Assembly: GCA_013335405.1 (NCBI GenBank)
Contig: JAAXVR010000022.1
Span: 1 to 49,798, forward strand
DNA: 49,798 bases
Direction of reading: 5' to 3'
Source: Chlorobiaceae bacterium
GTDB taxonomy: Bacteria; Bacteroidota; Chlorobiia; Chlorobiales; Chlorobiaceae
Below, one piece after another: positions 28,503 through 36,964 of the stretch. A program made the position numbers and the translations under genes. Under the pieces are notes generated by a model. That model had not been told where the DNA came from. It worked only from the letters and a program-made list of their open reading frames with translations, and ran no database searches. How positions within the stretch are numbered: position 1 is the first letter of the stretch; each line of letters opens with the position of its first letter.

Positions 28503-29576
28503 ATGACCCAGAATACGGACAACACGACGACCGAACGCAAGCACAGCCATGTAGAGATATGCCTGCACAACGACATCACCTTTTGCGGTAAAACCACAGG
28601 CTTCGAGCATTACGAGTTCGAACACGACGCTGTTCCTGAAATTTCATTTTCCGAAATCGATCTTTCAGCGACGTTTCTCGGAAAGAAAACCGGTGCTCCG
28701 CTGATGATCTCGTCGATGACCGGCGGTTACAGCCGGGCCTCGCTACTGAACCGCGGTCTGGCCGAAGCTGCGGAGCACTTCCATATACCCCTCGGCGTTG
28801 GAAGCATGAGGCAGGCGCTTGAAAACGCCTCATACCGTGAAAGTTTCGCCGTTGTCAGAAAATTCGCTCCATCGGTACAGATCTTCGCCAACATCGGAGC
28901 TCCTGAAGTAGCCAAAGGCCTCTCAAGAGAGGAGCTCGACATCATGCTCGATCTTCTGGAGGCTGACGGGCTCATCGTGCACCTGAACCCTGCACAGGAA
29001 CTGTTCCAGCCTGAGGGGAACACCGATTTCCGGCATGTTCTCGATCGTCTCGCCAGGATAACCTCCACCATTACCGTACCGGTCATTGCCAAAGAGGTCG
29101 GTTGCGGCATTTCCCGCTCCGCCGCCCGCCGGCTTGTCGAGGCCGGGGTCAAAGTCATCGATGTTGCAGGCGCCGGAGGCATAAGCTGGCAGAAAGTTGA
29201 AGAGGTACGGTATACAAGGCAGTTCGGCCATGACCGCCGTTTCAGCCTCAAAGCGCTCGATGAACTCCTTGACTGGGGAATCCCGACCTCGGACTGCCTC
29301 CTTTCGCTCCGCGAGCTTAAAACCGAGATGAAGGAACGGTATGATTTTGAAATCATCTCATCAGGAGGCATCTCCAGCGGCATCGATATCGCAAAATCGC
29401 TGGCAATGGGCGCACAGATCGCCGCGTCCGCAGGAGAGCTTCTCAAGGCCCTCCATGCAGAAACCATCATGGAGACCATCGAAACCTGGCTGAACGATCT
29501 CAGGGCCGTCATGTTCCTGTGCGGTGCCGCAACAACCGATCAGCTCAGGAACAAAAGACTTATCAATAAACATTGA
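28503..29576 (+). CDS. fni: Isopentenyl-diphosphate delta-isomerase, type II (FMN)
   Basis: The FMN- and NADPH-dependent enzyme interconverts IPP and DMAPP, balancing isoprenoid precursors. The 357-residue protein has [10 protein letters not shown] near the N-terminus, [52 protein letters not shown] and the FMN phosphate site [18 protein letters not shown]. It is unrelated in fold to the Nudix-type IDI. The stop overlaps a possible TTG start of the next gene, a prenyl diphosphate synthase, so this is an isoprenoid operon feeding pigment tails, quinones and UppS. Confidence 0.96.
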   Translation: MTQNTDNTTTERKHSHVEICLHNDITFCGKTTGFEHYEFEHDAVPEISFSEIDLSATFLGKKTGAPLMISSMTGGYSRASLLNRGLAEAAEHFHIPLGVGSMRQALENASYRESFAVVRKFAPSVQIFANIGAPEVAKGLSREELDIMLDLLEADGLIVHLNPAQELFQPEGNTDFRHVLDRLARITSTITVPVIAKEVGCGISRSAARRLVEAGVKVIDVAGAGGISWQKVEEVRYTRQFGHDRRFSLKALDELLDWGIPTSDCLLSLRELKTEMKERYDFEIISSGGISSGIDIAKSLAMGAQIAASAGELLKALHAETIMETIETWLNDLRAVMFLCGAATTDQLRNKRLINKH

Positions 29577-29587
29577 CTGATTTCAGT

Positions 29588-30586
29588 ATGAGCATACTTA
29601 TAACGCAGGAGCTGGTCGACCAGAAATACCGTCTTTACCATGAGAGGATAAATGCGGCACTCAATACCTGTTTCAGTACCCAAAAACCTGATACCCTTTA
29701 TGAACCGGCACGGTACATCCTTGAAGGAAAAGGCAAGAGAATCCGCCCTTTTCTTACGCTTCTTGGTTCGGAAGCGGTTTCCGGTTCTTCCGAAAATGCC
29801 CTCAATGTAGCGCTTGCCGTTGAAATCCTCCATAATTTCACCCTGATCCATGACGACATCATGGATCAGGCTGAGCTGCGTCACGGAAGACCGACCGTGC
29901 ACAGGGAATGGAACGTCAACACCGCCATCCTCACGGGTGACGTCATGATCGCCTTTGCCTATGAACTTGCCCTGAGGGCAGAGGGTACGAGACACAAGGA
30001 GCTCATCCACATTCTCAATCACGCGAACATCACTATCTGCGAAGGGCAGGCGCTCGATATGGAACTCGAAAAAAAATGGGACGCCACGATCGACGATTAC
30101 CTCGACATGATCGCAAAAAAAACGGGACGCCTTATTTCAGCAGCTCTTGAAGCGGGTGGTGTTGCAGGCAACGGCACTCCACTTCAGCTCCAGAGCCTCG
30201 TCACCTTCGGAGATAAAATCGGCAGAGCTTTCCAGATCCAGGATGACTATCTCGACATCATGGCGGCTGACGGCAAATCAGGCAAAATGGCAGGGGGAGA
30301 CATCATCAACGGGAAAAAAACATACCTCCTGCTCCGCTCCCTGGAGCTCACAACAGGCAGAGACCATGAACTTCTTCAATCGATCATAACCAACAAGGGA
30401 ACCTCGCCTGAGAAAGTGGCCGAAGTGAAGGCAATCTTTGAACGGTGCGGCATCCTCGAAGAGACCGCAGACCTGATAAACCGCACGACAGAAGAAGCGC
30501 TCGACGCGCTTGATGCGCTTCCGTATCCCGAAGGCCGGGAATACCTCAGAGGATACGCCAACATCCTTATGAAAAGAGATTTTTGA
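29588..30586 (+). CDS. Polyprenyl (probably geranylgeranyl/farnesyl) diphosphate synthase
   Basis: A trans-prenyltransferase that condenses IPP onto allylic diphosphates. It has the first Asp-rich motif LIHDDIMD and the second DDYLDIM, plus GKGKRIRPFL and GRPTVHREW. The frame can start from a TTG at 29573 that overlaps the fni stop, but the ATG at 29588 is the better start (332 residues). A Phe lies five residues before the first Asp motif; by the known chain-length rule a bulky residue there favours short products (C15-C20), which suits farnesyl and geranylgeranyl tails of bacteriochlorophylls. This product assignment is inference. Confidence 0.9.
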   Translation: MSILITQELVDQKYRLYHERINAALNTCFSTQKPDTLYEPARYILEGKGKRIRPFLTLLGSEAVSGSSENALNVALAVEILHNFTLIHDDIMDQAELRHGRPTVHREWNVNTAILTGDVMIAFAYELALRAEGTRHKELIHILNHANITICEGQALDMELEKKWDATIDDYLDMIAKKTGRLISAALEAGGVAGNGTPLQLQSLVTFGDKIGRAFQIQDDYLDIMAADGKSGKMAGGDIINGKKTYLLLRSLELTTGRDHELLQSIITNKGTSPEKVAEVKAIFERCGILEETADLINRTTEEALDALDALPYPEGREYLRGYANILMKRDF

Positions 30587-30601
30587 TCTTCAGACCGCTG
30601 C

Positions 30602-31729
30602 ATGGAAAAAAAACTGCCGCTTCTTCTCCTCTCCCTCATTCCCGGCATCGGGCCGGCAAGGATAAAAGCGGTAGTTTCCCGATATCCGGATCTCAGGGAA
30701 CTTGGTCGGGCCGGCATCGTTGATTTCATGGCCATTCCCGGGATCGGGGAACCTCTTGCAAAGCTGATCCATGGTTTTCTCCGCAATGTTTCAAAGCGTA
30801 GTGAGGCTGAAAAATCTGCAGAAGCCCAGCTTGAAAAACTGCTCCGCTGCAATGGCTCCCTTGTAACGCTCCTTGACGAGGAATATCCCCGGCTGCTCAG
30901 GGAAATCGACGATCCTCCCCCATACCTCTTTGTCAGGGGAACGTTACCATCCTCGCCATATTTCTCGATAGTCGGAACAAGAAAAGCATCGCCATACGGC
31001 AAACAATGCACTGCAATGTTCTCGAGGGAACTCGTCTCATGCGGTTTTACCATCTCCAGCGGAATGGCGTACGGGATAGACATGGCTGCCCATCATGCCG
31101 CACTTGAAAACGGAGGTACTACCGTTGCGGTTCTTGCCGGCGGTATCGACAACATCTATACCGATCCGAAAGGCAGGCTCTGGCCCAGGATCGTGGAAAA
31201 CGGGGCTCTGATATCCGAAGAATGGATCGGGTCCGCACTCTCTCCCGCGAAATTTCCCAAACGGAACCGGATCATTTCGGGTCTGTCGGCCGGTACGCTG
31301 GTCGTGGAATCCGATCTGAACGGAGGGTCGCTTATCACTGCTTCGATCGCACTCGAACAGAACAGGGAAGTGTTTGCCGTTCCGGGCAGCATTTTTTCTC
31401 CCCAGTCGAAGGGAACGAACAGACTCGTTCAGCAGAGCCAGGCAAAAGCCGTCATGGGTATCGGAGACATCCTCGATGAACTCGGTATTTTCTGTGATGC
31501 CTCGTCACAGAATAATTCCAGCGGAGAAAACGAACTCCCGTATATCCGGCTCGACGAGCAGGAACAATCGATCATCGGAAAAATCGGAAAAGATCCTCTC
31601 CATATCGACCTTCTCGCAGCACGGACCGGCATCGGTATCGAAACCCTGCTCGTCCTGTTGTTCGAACTTGAAATGAAAAATGCAGTCCAGCAGCTTCCGG
31701 GACAGCTGTTCAGGAAAAGGTGCCGGTAA
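30602..31729 (+). CDS. dprA: DNA-processing protein DprA (Smf)
   Basis: DprA binds incoming single-stranded DNA during transformation and loads RecA. The 375-residue protein has N-terminal helix-hairpin-helix motifs (SLIPGIGPARIKAV and MAIPGIGEPLAKLI). A Rossmann-like core (about 100-310) contains SIVGTRKASPYGKQ, SGMAYGIDMAAHHAAL, VAVLAGGIDNIYTDP, FPKRNRIISGLS and VVESDLNGGSLITASIALEQNREVFAVPGSI. A C-terminal winged-helix domain starts at about 315. It starts 16 bases after the prenyl synthase stop. Other competence genes are not in the window. Confidence 0.95.
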   Translation: MEKKLPLLLLSLIPGIGPARIKAVVSRYPDLRELGRAGIVDFMAIPGIGEPLAKLIHGFLRNVSKRSEAEKSAEAQLEKLLRCNGSLVTLLDEEYPRLLREIDDPPPYLFVRGTLPSSPYFSIVGTRKASPYGKQCTAMFSRELVSCGFTISSGMAYGIDMAAHHAALENGGTTVAVLAGGIDNIYTDPKGRLWPRIVENGALISEEWIGSALSPAKFPKRNRIISGLSAGTLVVESDLNGGSLITASIALEQNREVFAVPGSIFSPQSKGTNRLVQQSQAKAVMGIGDILDELGIFCDASSQNNSSGENELPYIRLDEQEQSIIGKIGKDPLHIDLLAARTGIGIETLLVLLFELEMKNAVQQLPGQLFRKRCR

Positions 31730-31935
31730 GGTTGTTCTGTGCTCACCCGTTCTTGCCGATGAATCCGACCAAAGGCATCCCTCTGATTTTTTCCTGCGAT
31801 CTCGGGCACAGTAACCGCTTATGCTTTTTATGATTTTTTTCGATGGGAATTATTACTTTAGGCTGTATAATTATAACCGGGGAAATAATGTTCCCTGATC
31901 GGCTTTTTTCCGGATAACCCAAAACAACGAGATAG

Positions 31936-32484
31936 ATGAACTATTCCAAAAGATTTGTGAACGCGTCACGCCGAACAGCCATGGCTCTTGCGATGAGCTT
32001 CGTACTTGCAGCCCCCCAGACCTTTGCAGCCCAGAGCAGTGAAAAGGTCGGTGTTGTCGATTCCGGCAAAATTCTGGAGCGCCTGCCTGAAACAAAACAG
32101 GCTGAAGCCGGCATGAAAGCTTTCGTCGGCCCCCTGCAGCAGGAACTCGAGCGGATGCAGCAGAATTACCAGAAGGCCGTGCTCGCTTACCGTCAGCAGG
32201 CTGGATCGATGACCAAACCGGCAAGGGATCAGAAAGAGAAAGAGCTTACCCTTCAGGGACAGGCAATCGAAAAGTACCAGCAGGAGAAATTCGGCCGCGG
32301 CGGAGTTGTTGACAGGAAACAGCAGGAGCTCCTCAGCCCGATCCGCCAGAAAGTGCTGAGCTCCATTGAATCCATGGCCCAGAAGGAAGGCTACGGAATG
32401 ATTATTGAGAAGAATGTTTCCCTCTTTGTCACTCCTGAACTGGATCTCACCTTCAAGGTCATGAACCAGTTGAATATCAAGTAA
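31936..32484 (+). CDS. Periplasmic chaperone of the Skp/OmpH family
   Basis: Skp carries unfolded outer-membrane proteins to BamA across the periplasm. The 182-residue protein starts with a signal peptide (MNYSKRFVNASRRTAMALAM..., cleavage near AQTFAA). A short strand KVGVVDSGKILERLPETKQAE and a long charged coiled coil (about 55-145) follow, and then the return strand GYGMIIEKNVSLFVTPELDLTFKVMNQL. This arrangement is typical of OmpH-like proteins. The following lptC-like gene begins 14 bases later, in an envelope-assembly operon. Confidence 0.9.
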   Translation: MNYSKRFVNASRRTAMALAMSFVLAAPQTFAAQSSEKVGVVDSGKILERLPETKQAEAGMKAFVGPLQQELERMQQNYQKAVLAYRQQAGSMTKPARDQKEKELTLQGQAIEKYQQEKFGRGGVVDRKQQELLSPIRQKVLSSIESMAQKEGYGMIIEKNVSLFVTPELDLTFKVMNQLNIK

Positions 32485-32497
32485 CAGGCCAGCTGTT

Positions 32498-33046
32498 TTG
32501 AAAAGACTTGCCTCTTTTATTCTGTGTCTCATCATGGCTGCAGCGGCAGGATGCGGCGATCCACCAAAGGGTCGCCGTTCTCCTGATAAGACGATCTTTG
32601 AAACCGGCAATCCCGTGCAGGAAATCTGGGCAATCAGGCTTGTGCTGACGAAGTCCGGAGTGAAACGTGTCAGGATTGAGGCCGGGCATGGATCTGAATA
32701 TAAAACCGCTGATGGGGTGGAGCACCTTCTTGACAGCGGTATAAAAGCGACGTTCTTTGACGGCAATGGCACCCTGACAACGACAGTGACCGCCGCTAAA
32801 GCGAAGGTTCATGAAAATCATGATATCGAAATAGTTGGAAACGTTACCCTTGTTTCAAGGGGAAACACTGTCATGAGAACCGATTATGCCCGCTGGACAG
32901 CAAAAGACAGCATGATCCGTTCAGGCAGTCCGGTTTCCATAAGCAGACCCGGTGAAATCATCCGGGGACGGGGCTTTGAAACCGATCAGGCATTGACGAG
33001 GTATCGGATTTTCCAGGGAAGCGGAGAAGCAGTCATCAATAAATAA
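32498..33046 (+). CDS. lptC: LPS export protein LptC-like lipoprotein
   Basis: A 182-residue protein with a lipoprotein signal sequence ([20 protein letters not shown], Cys19 as the acylation site). Its beta-jellyroll fits the LptC/DUF1239 pattern ([63 protein letters not shown]). LptC is the periplasmic link that takes LPS from LptB2FG to LptA. The start is a TTG. E. coli LptC has a membrane anchor helix instead of a lipid anchor; lipidated versions are usual in the Bacteroidetes/Chlorobi group. Confidence 0.85.
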   Translation: MKRLASFILCLIMAAAAGCGDPPKGRRSPDKTIFETGNPVQEIWAIRLVLTKSGVKRVRIEAGHGSEYKTADGVEHLLDSGIKATFFDGNGTLTTTVTAAKAKVHENHDIEIVGNVTLVSRGNTVMRTDYARWTAKDSMIRSGSPVSISRPGEIIRGRGFETDQALTRYRIFQGSGEAVINK

Positions 33047-33062
33047 TGAAGTATATCGTTTC

Positions 33063-33449
33063 ATGAAATTACATGTATTGAAGTCGAAAATCCACAACGC
33101 CATCGTAACAAGCGGTGATCTCGAATATGAAGGCAGCATCACCATCGATTGCGAACTTCTCGAACTTGCGGATATGATCCCGAATGAAAAGGTGCTCGTC
33201 GTCAACAACAACAATGGGGAGCGATTCGAAACCTACATTATCAGGGGAGCTCACGGATCAAGGGAAATCCAGCTCAACGGTGCAGCTGCAAGGTGCGCAC
33301 TACCGGGCGATGAAATCATCATCATGACCTTCGCCCTGCTGGATGATGCCGAAGCGCGTACCTTCAAACCGATGGTATTGATCGTCGACCGAAAAAACAA
33401 CCCGAAACGGCGGCACCGCATCGGCGAGGAAAACGAATCCCTCTCCTGA
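33063..33449 (+). CDS. panD: Aspartate 1-decarboxylase
   Basis: PanD makes beta-alanine for pantothenate and CoA. The proenzyme cleaves itself between Gly24 and Ser25 to create a pyruvoyl cofactor; the site is present as [10 protein letters not shown]. Other conserved parts are [33 protein letters not shown] and the C-terminal basic tail. The length is 128 residues, normal for the family. It lies between lptC and the GlmU-like gene with short gaps, so it is probably part of the same transcript, although the pathway is unrelated. Confidence 0.97.
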   Translation: MKLHVLKSKIHNAIVTSGDLEYEGSITIDCELLELADMIPNEKVLVVNNNNGERFETYIIRGAHGSREIQLNGAAARCALPGDEIIIMTFALLDDAEARTFKPMVLIVDRKNNPKRRHRIGEENESLS

Positions 33450-33478
33450 ACAACCCCCGAAAAGCTGAACATTCCTCT

Positions 33479-34228
33479 ATGGCACTCGCAGTTATCATCA
33501 TGGCCGCCGGCAAAGGCACAAGGATGAAATCGGACCTTCCCAAAGTCCTTCACCAGGCAAACGGTCGGCCGCTGGTTGACTATGTCATCGACACGGCGCT
33601 TGCGCTCGAACCCTGGAAAACCATACTTGTCGTTGGCCACCTCGCCGAACTGGTAAGGCAGGCTACCGTTCAATACACGGTAACAACTGTCCTGCAGGAA
33701 CCGCAGCTCGGTACGGGCCACGCCGTCATGCAGGCTGAACATGAGCTTCGTGATTTCCATGGCGATGTGCTCATTCTGTCAGGGGACGCGCCTCTGGTGA
33801 GAACAGAAACTCTCCATGAGCTCATTGCGCTCCACCGCACCCGGAAAGCTGCTGCGACAGTCCTGACAGCAGAGCTTGCAGACCCGACAGGATATGGCCG
33901 AATCGTCAGGAAAAAAGATGACGGGAATGTGCTCGGAATCGTCGAGCAGAAAGACGGCTCGGAAGAGGAACTGCAGATAAGGGAAATAAATTCAGGCGTC
34001 TATGTCTTCGATGCACGGATGCTTTTCAGGGCGCTTGATCAGGTAAACACGAACAATGCACAGAACGAATACTACCTGACTGATGTTTTCGGCATCTGTT
34101 TCCGGAAAGGACTGAAAGTCTGCGCTTTCAAAACCGGCAATCCGGAAGAGATTCTCGGCATCAATACCCCTGATCAGCTCAGGGAAGCAGAAAGAGAACT
34201 ATTCAGAAGAGGTGAGGAACCTGCCTGA
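33479..34228 (+). CDS. Stand-alone GlmU-type nucleotidyltransferase (UDP-GlcNAc pyrophosphorylase-like)
   Basis: A 249-residue enzyme that matches only the N-terminal uridylyltransferase half of GlmU. It has the signature IIMAAGKGTRMKSDLPKVLH, PQLGTGHAVMQAEHEL, LSGDAPLVRTETL, DPTGYGRIVRK, INSGVYVFDARMLF and NAQNEYYLTDVF. The C-terminal left-handed beta-helix acetyltransferase domain (about 200 residues) is missing and no frame in the following DNA encodes it. It would make UDP-GlcNAc or a related NDP-sugar, with the acetyl step done elsewhere. It is convergent with the VOC gene, with only 12 bases between the stops. Confidence 0.92.
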   Translation: MALAVIIMAAGKGTRMKSDLPKVLHQANGRPLVDYVIDTALALEPWKTILVVGHLAELVRQATVQYTVTTVLQEPQLGTGHAVMQAEHELRDFHGDVLILSGDAPLVRTETLHELIALHRTRKAAATVLTAELADPTGYGRIVRKKDDGNVLGIVEQKDGSEEELQIREINSGVYVFDARMLFRALDQVNTNNAQNEYYLTDVFGICFRKGLKVCAFKTGNPEEILGINTPDQLREAERELFRRGEEPA

Positions 34229-34240
34229 TCTCCTGTCTTC

Positions 34241-34735
34241 CTATTTCCTTGAACGACGAGGTTTTGTGAGAGAAGCGTCTTCACCGGTTTTTTGCCTTGA
34301 ACCCGTAGCGAGTTCACCCGGTGAAGACGCGTCAATATCCTGGTTTTCCTTGCGGATTCCGGTTTCATGCATCGAGTAGAACTCGATGAGGTTTCCATCC
34401 GGATCCATCACGAAGAAAGCCCTGCCTTCCCTTCGGTGCGCCGGACGGGTCACGAAATGAACTCCCCTGCTGTCCAGGTACTCCGCCGCTTCATCGACTT
34501 CGGCATCCGAAGAGAGCCTGAACCCGAAATGATCTACCCTGATATCCCTTGCTTCCGGTGACCCTGGTGTTTCAGCCTTGACAAGCACCAGCATGTCCGA
34601 ACTGACACGAAGATAGGATATGTTGGCACCAACCCTGTGATCGATCTTCAACCCCAGGATAGTGGCATAAAAGTCTTCGGCCAGTCGAAGATCGTTTACC
34701 CTGAGGGTAATCTGATTAATCCCCGTCAGTTTCAT
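34241..34735 (-). CDS. VOC-superfamily (glyoxalase/dioxygenase-like) protein
   Basis: A vicinal-oxygen-chelate fold protein of 164 residues. The core (about 1-125) has INQITLRVNDLRLAEDFYATILGLKI, VDHFGFRLSSDAEVDEAAEYL and FFVMDPDGNLIEFYSM. Metal-ligand candidates are Gln7, His80 and the final Glu, as in glyoxalase-type proteins. A polar tail of about 40 residues follows. The frame is open to 34867, but the fold begins at the ATG at 34733-34735. That start lies inside the end of rpoZ (20-base overlap), suggesting translational coupling. The substrate is unknown. Confidence 0.8.
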   Translation of the reverse strand: MKLTGINQITLRVNDLRLAEDFYATILGLKIDHRVGANISYLRVSSDMLVLVKAETPGSPEARDIRVDHFGFRLSSDAEVDEAAEYLDSRGVHFVTRPAHRREGRAFFVMDPDGNLIEFYSMHETGIRKENQDIDASSPGELATGSRQKTGEDASLTKPRRSRK

Positions 34736-35069
34736 CTTCTTCCTCTGGTTGAACGATCTTCTTCTCTGCTGTCTTTTCGAGTGTATAATCATACTTGTGC
34801 TCGAAATATTCGGCGACTGCCCGGTGTGAAGCTTTTTCACTGCTCTCGAACTCGAGACTGATCGCAATCTGTTCGGGAAATATCTTGTCGGATTCCGACT
34901 CGCTGCTTGGATTGCGGATCATTTCCTTGTATGGCAGAAGCCTCTCTTCAAGCATGGCCCGCTCTTCGTCGTGAATTTTCTTCGCTTTTTTTGAAATGGC
35001 GACCACTGTTTCGTACAGATTCGAGTGTGTGCTTCTCAACTTGTTCAGATCGACTGGTTTGACCGACAT
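34716..35069 (-). CDS. rpoZ: RNA polymerase omega subunit (RpoZ/Rpb6 family)
   Basis: A small acidic 117-residue protein with an N-terminal helical segment (VDLNKLRSTHSNLYETVVAISKKAKKIHDEER) and a polar tail ending in a run of Glu and Asp. It resembles the divergent omega proteins of Bacteroidetes/Chlorobi, which help RNA polymerase assembly. The placement directly after gmk repeats the gmk-rpoZ order of many bacteria and supports the call. The ATG at 35067-35069 is preferred over the GTG just before it. Identification rests partly on context. Confidence 0.75.
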   Translation of the reverse strand: MSVKPVDLNKLRSTHSNLYETVVAISKKAKKIHDEERAMLEERLLPYKEMIRNPSSESESDKIFPEQIAISLEFESSEKASHRAVAEYFEHKYDYTLEKTAEKKIVQPEEEDETDGD

Positions 35070-35081
35070 CACATACCGTAT

Positions 35082-35666
35082 TTATGTTGTTGAAATAAAA
35101 TCGCGGATCAGAACCGTAAGGGCGTCAGCGGCCTGATCGAGGTTATCGTTTACCACCGTTGCATCAAATTTTTCCGCAAATCCGAGCTCGAACAGCGCTC
35201 GTTCGAGGCGGGCCTTCAACTGCTCCGGGTTTTCGCTTTCACGGCTTTTGAGCCTCTGTTCCAGCACATCCAAGTCCGGCGGCTTGATAAACACAAGCAG
35301 TGCTTCCCGTCCGAACAGTTTTTTAAGGTTCAGAGCGCCTTTGACATCGAGATCGAAAAGGATGCTTTTGCCGGCAGCTATGATTTCCTCTGTTTTATCG
35401 AGCAGTGTCCCATAATGGTTCCCGAAAAAATATTCGTGTTCGATGAACCCGTCGTTGCTGATTTTTTCCTCGAACTCGTCCCGGGAAAGAAAATAATAGT
35501 TCACCCCGTCTTTTTCACCCTCCCTCTGCTTGCGGGTCGTTGCAGAAACGGAAAAGACAATACCCGGGATGCGTTCGAGCACTATTTTCGCAAGAGTGGA
35601 TTTCCCCGTGCCCGAGGGTGCTGAAAAAACAACGAGCTTTCCCTTTTTTACAGCATTTCCGGCCAT
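35082..35666 (-). CDS. gmk: Guanylate kinase
   Basis: Converts GMP and ATP to GDP and ADP. The 194-residue protein has the P-loop FSAPSGTGKSTLAKIVLE, the GMP-binding region VSATTRKQREGEKDGVNYYFLSRDEFE, EYFFGNHYGT, FDLDVKGALNLK and the lid region ERLKSRESENPEQLKARL. The length is normal. yicC ends four bases upstream and rpoZ follows 12 bases downstream, giving the common yicC-gmk-rpoZ cluster. Confidence 0.97.
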   Translation of the reverse strand: MAGNAVKKGKLVVFSAPSGTGKSTLAKIVLERIPGIVFSVSATTRKQREGEKDGVNYYFLSRDEFEEKISNDGFIEHEYFFGNHYGTLLDKTEEIIAAGKSILFDLDVKGALNLKKLFGREALLVFIKPPDLDVLEQRLKSRESENPEQLKARLERALFELGFAEKFDATVVNDNLDQAADALTVLIRDFISTT

Positions 35667-35670
35667 GCCC

Positions 35671-36558
35671 TTATTCGATATTTTGGAGTTGCTCCCTTAT
35701 TTTTTCAAGCTCTTCCTTGACATGAACAATCTTCTGGGAAATTTCCGCATTCTGGGATTTCGATGCGATGGTATTGGCTTCGCGAAGCTGTTCCTGCAGG
35801 AGGAAGTTCAGTTTCCTTCCGGTACCGGCATCGTCGTTGTTCAGTTCATCGATAAAAAACTTGTTGTGGCTCGCGAAACGGGTCAACTCCTCGGTAATAT
35901 CAAGCTTGTCGGCCGCAAGCACCAGCTCCATCTCGAGTCGGTCGCGGCTGTAGGTGATCTCCTTTCCTGCAACGGCTTCGACTTTTGCCGCAAGCCGTTT
36001 GCGGATCGCATCGAGGTTGTCGGCGGCCAGCGTTTTTATAAGCGCAAGCGTATTTTCTATTTCGGCTATTCTTCCTGTGAAATCAAGGGAGAGTTCCTCC
36101 CCTTCGCGCCGACGCATCGCCTTGAGGCGATCGACCGACTCCCGGAGAAGGTTCCTGACCAACGGCCAGAGCACGTCGATATTGTCAAGGGTGGTCGCGC
36201 CGTTATCGAGGATTTCTGGAAAACGGAGAAGATGCTCGAGGCCGACCGGCTGCAAAATACCTGCTTCCCTCGACAGTTCATCGAGAAGGATACGGTAGGC
36301 TTTTGCCTTCGAAGCGTTGACACTCACCGGAATCGGCTGCTCTTCATCAAGCTGAAGCTGGACGAAGGCGGATATCTTCCCCCTCTGGAACTGCGAGCGG
36401 ATTATTTCACGGACTTCGAGCTCATAGGAAAGCAGCTGTCTGGGAAGCTTCACACTGATTTCAGCAAAGCGGTTGTTCACCGAACGGAGCTCGACCAGGG
36501 CCTTCACTCCTCCTTCGACTGATTCCGCACTGCCGTACCCGGTCATACTTTCCAGCAT
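35671..36558 (-). CDS. YicC family protein (endoribonuclease-like)
   Basis: A 295-residue protein with the family start MTGYGSAE, then VELRSVNNRFAEISVKLPRQL, and the C-terminal DUF1732 part with RFASHNKFFIDELNNDDAGTGRKLNFLLQEQLREANTIASKSQNAEISQ. YicC-type proteins have been linked to RNA cleavage in E. coli; the physiological role is not settled. Here it is the first gene of yicC-gmk-rpoZ, and rpsO lies 88 bases upstream. Confidence 0.93.
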   Translation of the reverse strand: MLESMTGYGSAESVEGGVKALVELRSVNNRFAEISVKLPRQLLSYELEVREIIRSQFQRGKISAFVQLQLDEEQPIPVSVNASKAKAYRILLDELSREAGILQPVGLEHLLRFPEILDNGATTLDNIDVLWPLVRNLLRESVDRLKAMRRREGEELSLDFTGRIAEIENTLALIKTLAADNLDAIRKRLAAKVEAVAGKEITYSRDRLEMELVLAADKLDITEELTRFASHNKFFIDELNNDDAGTGRKLNFLLQEQLREANTIASKSQNAEISQKIVHVKEELEKIREQLQNIE

Positions 36559-36646
36559 CCTGATCTCCCGCTGCGTTCGTAGTTAAAAAGAGTGACTGCA
36601 GAGCAGTGGCCCTGCAGTGACAAGGCAACCAATTCAGGACCTCCCT

Positions 36647-36916
36647 TTACTTGCGGAGATCAAGATCGGCGATAAGCTTGCGGTAGCGGTCGATATCGAC
36701 ATTCTTCAGGTAGTTCAGCAGCTTTTTACGCTTGGCTACCAGCATGAGCAGGCCCCTGCGGGAGTGCTTGTCCTTCGGATGAAGCTGCAGATGTCCGGTG
36801 AGATCGGTGATCCTCCGACTGTAAAGGGCAACCTGAACCTCGGATTTCCCGGTATTTTTTTCGGAACCGCCGAACTGCCCGATAACCTGCGCTTTATCTT
36901 CTTTTGTCAGACTCAT
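36647..36916 (-). CDS. rpsO: 30S ribosomal protein S15
   Basis: An 89-residue 16S rRNA-binding protein with MSLTKEDKAQVIGQFG, NTGKSEVQVALYSRRITDLTGHLQLHPKDKHSRRGLLMLVAKRKKLLNYLK and the end YRKLIADLDLRK, all typical. It comes at the end of the nusA-infB-rbfA-truB-ribF cluster as in many bacteria. After it an imperfect hairpin (ACTGCAG at 36595 with CTGCAGT at 36612) followed by TTTTT on the minus strand may end part of the transcripts before yicC. Confidence 0.98.
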   Translation of the reverse strand: MSLTKEDKAQVIGQFGGSEKNTGKSEVQVALYSRRITDLTGHLQLHPKDKHSRRGLLMLVAKRKKLLNYLKNVDIDRYRKLIADLDLRK

Positions 36917-36964
36917 ATCTCTTCGTTTGTTTTGTTAAATCGCTTGACCTGTAATATAGCATTA

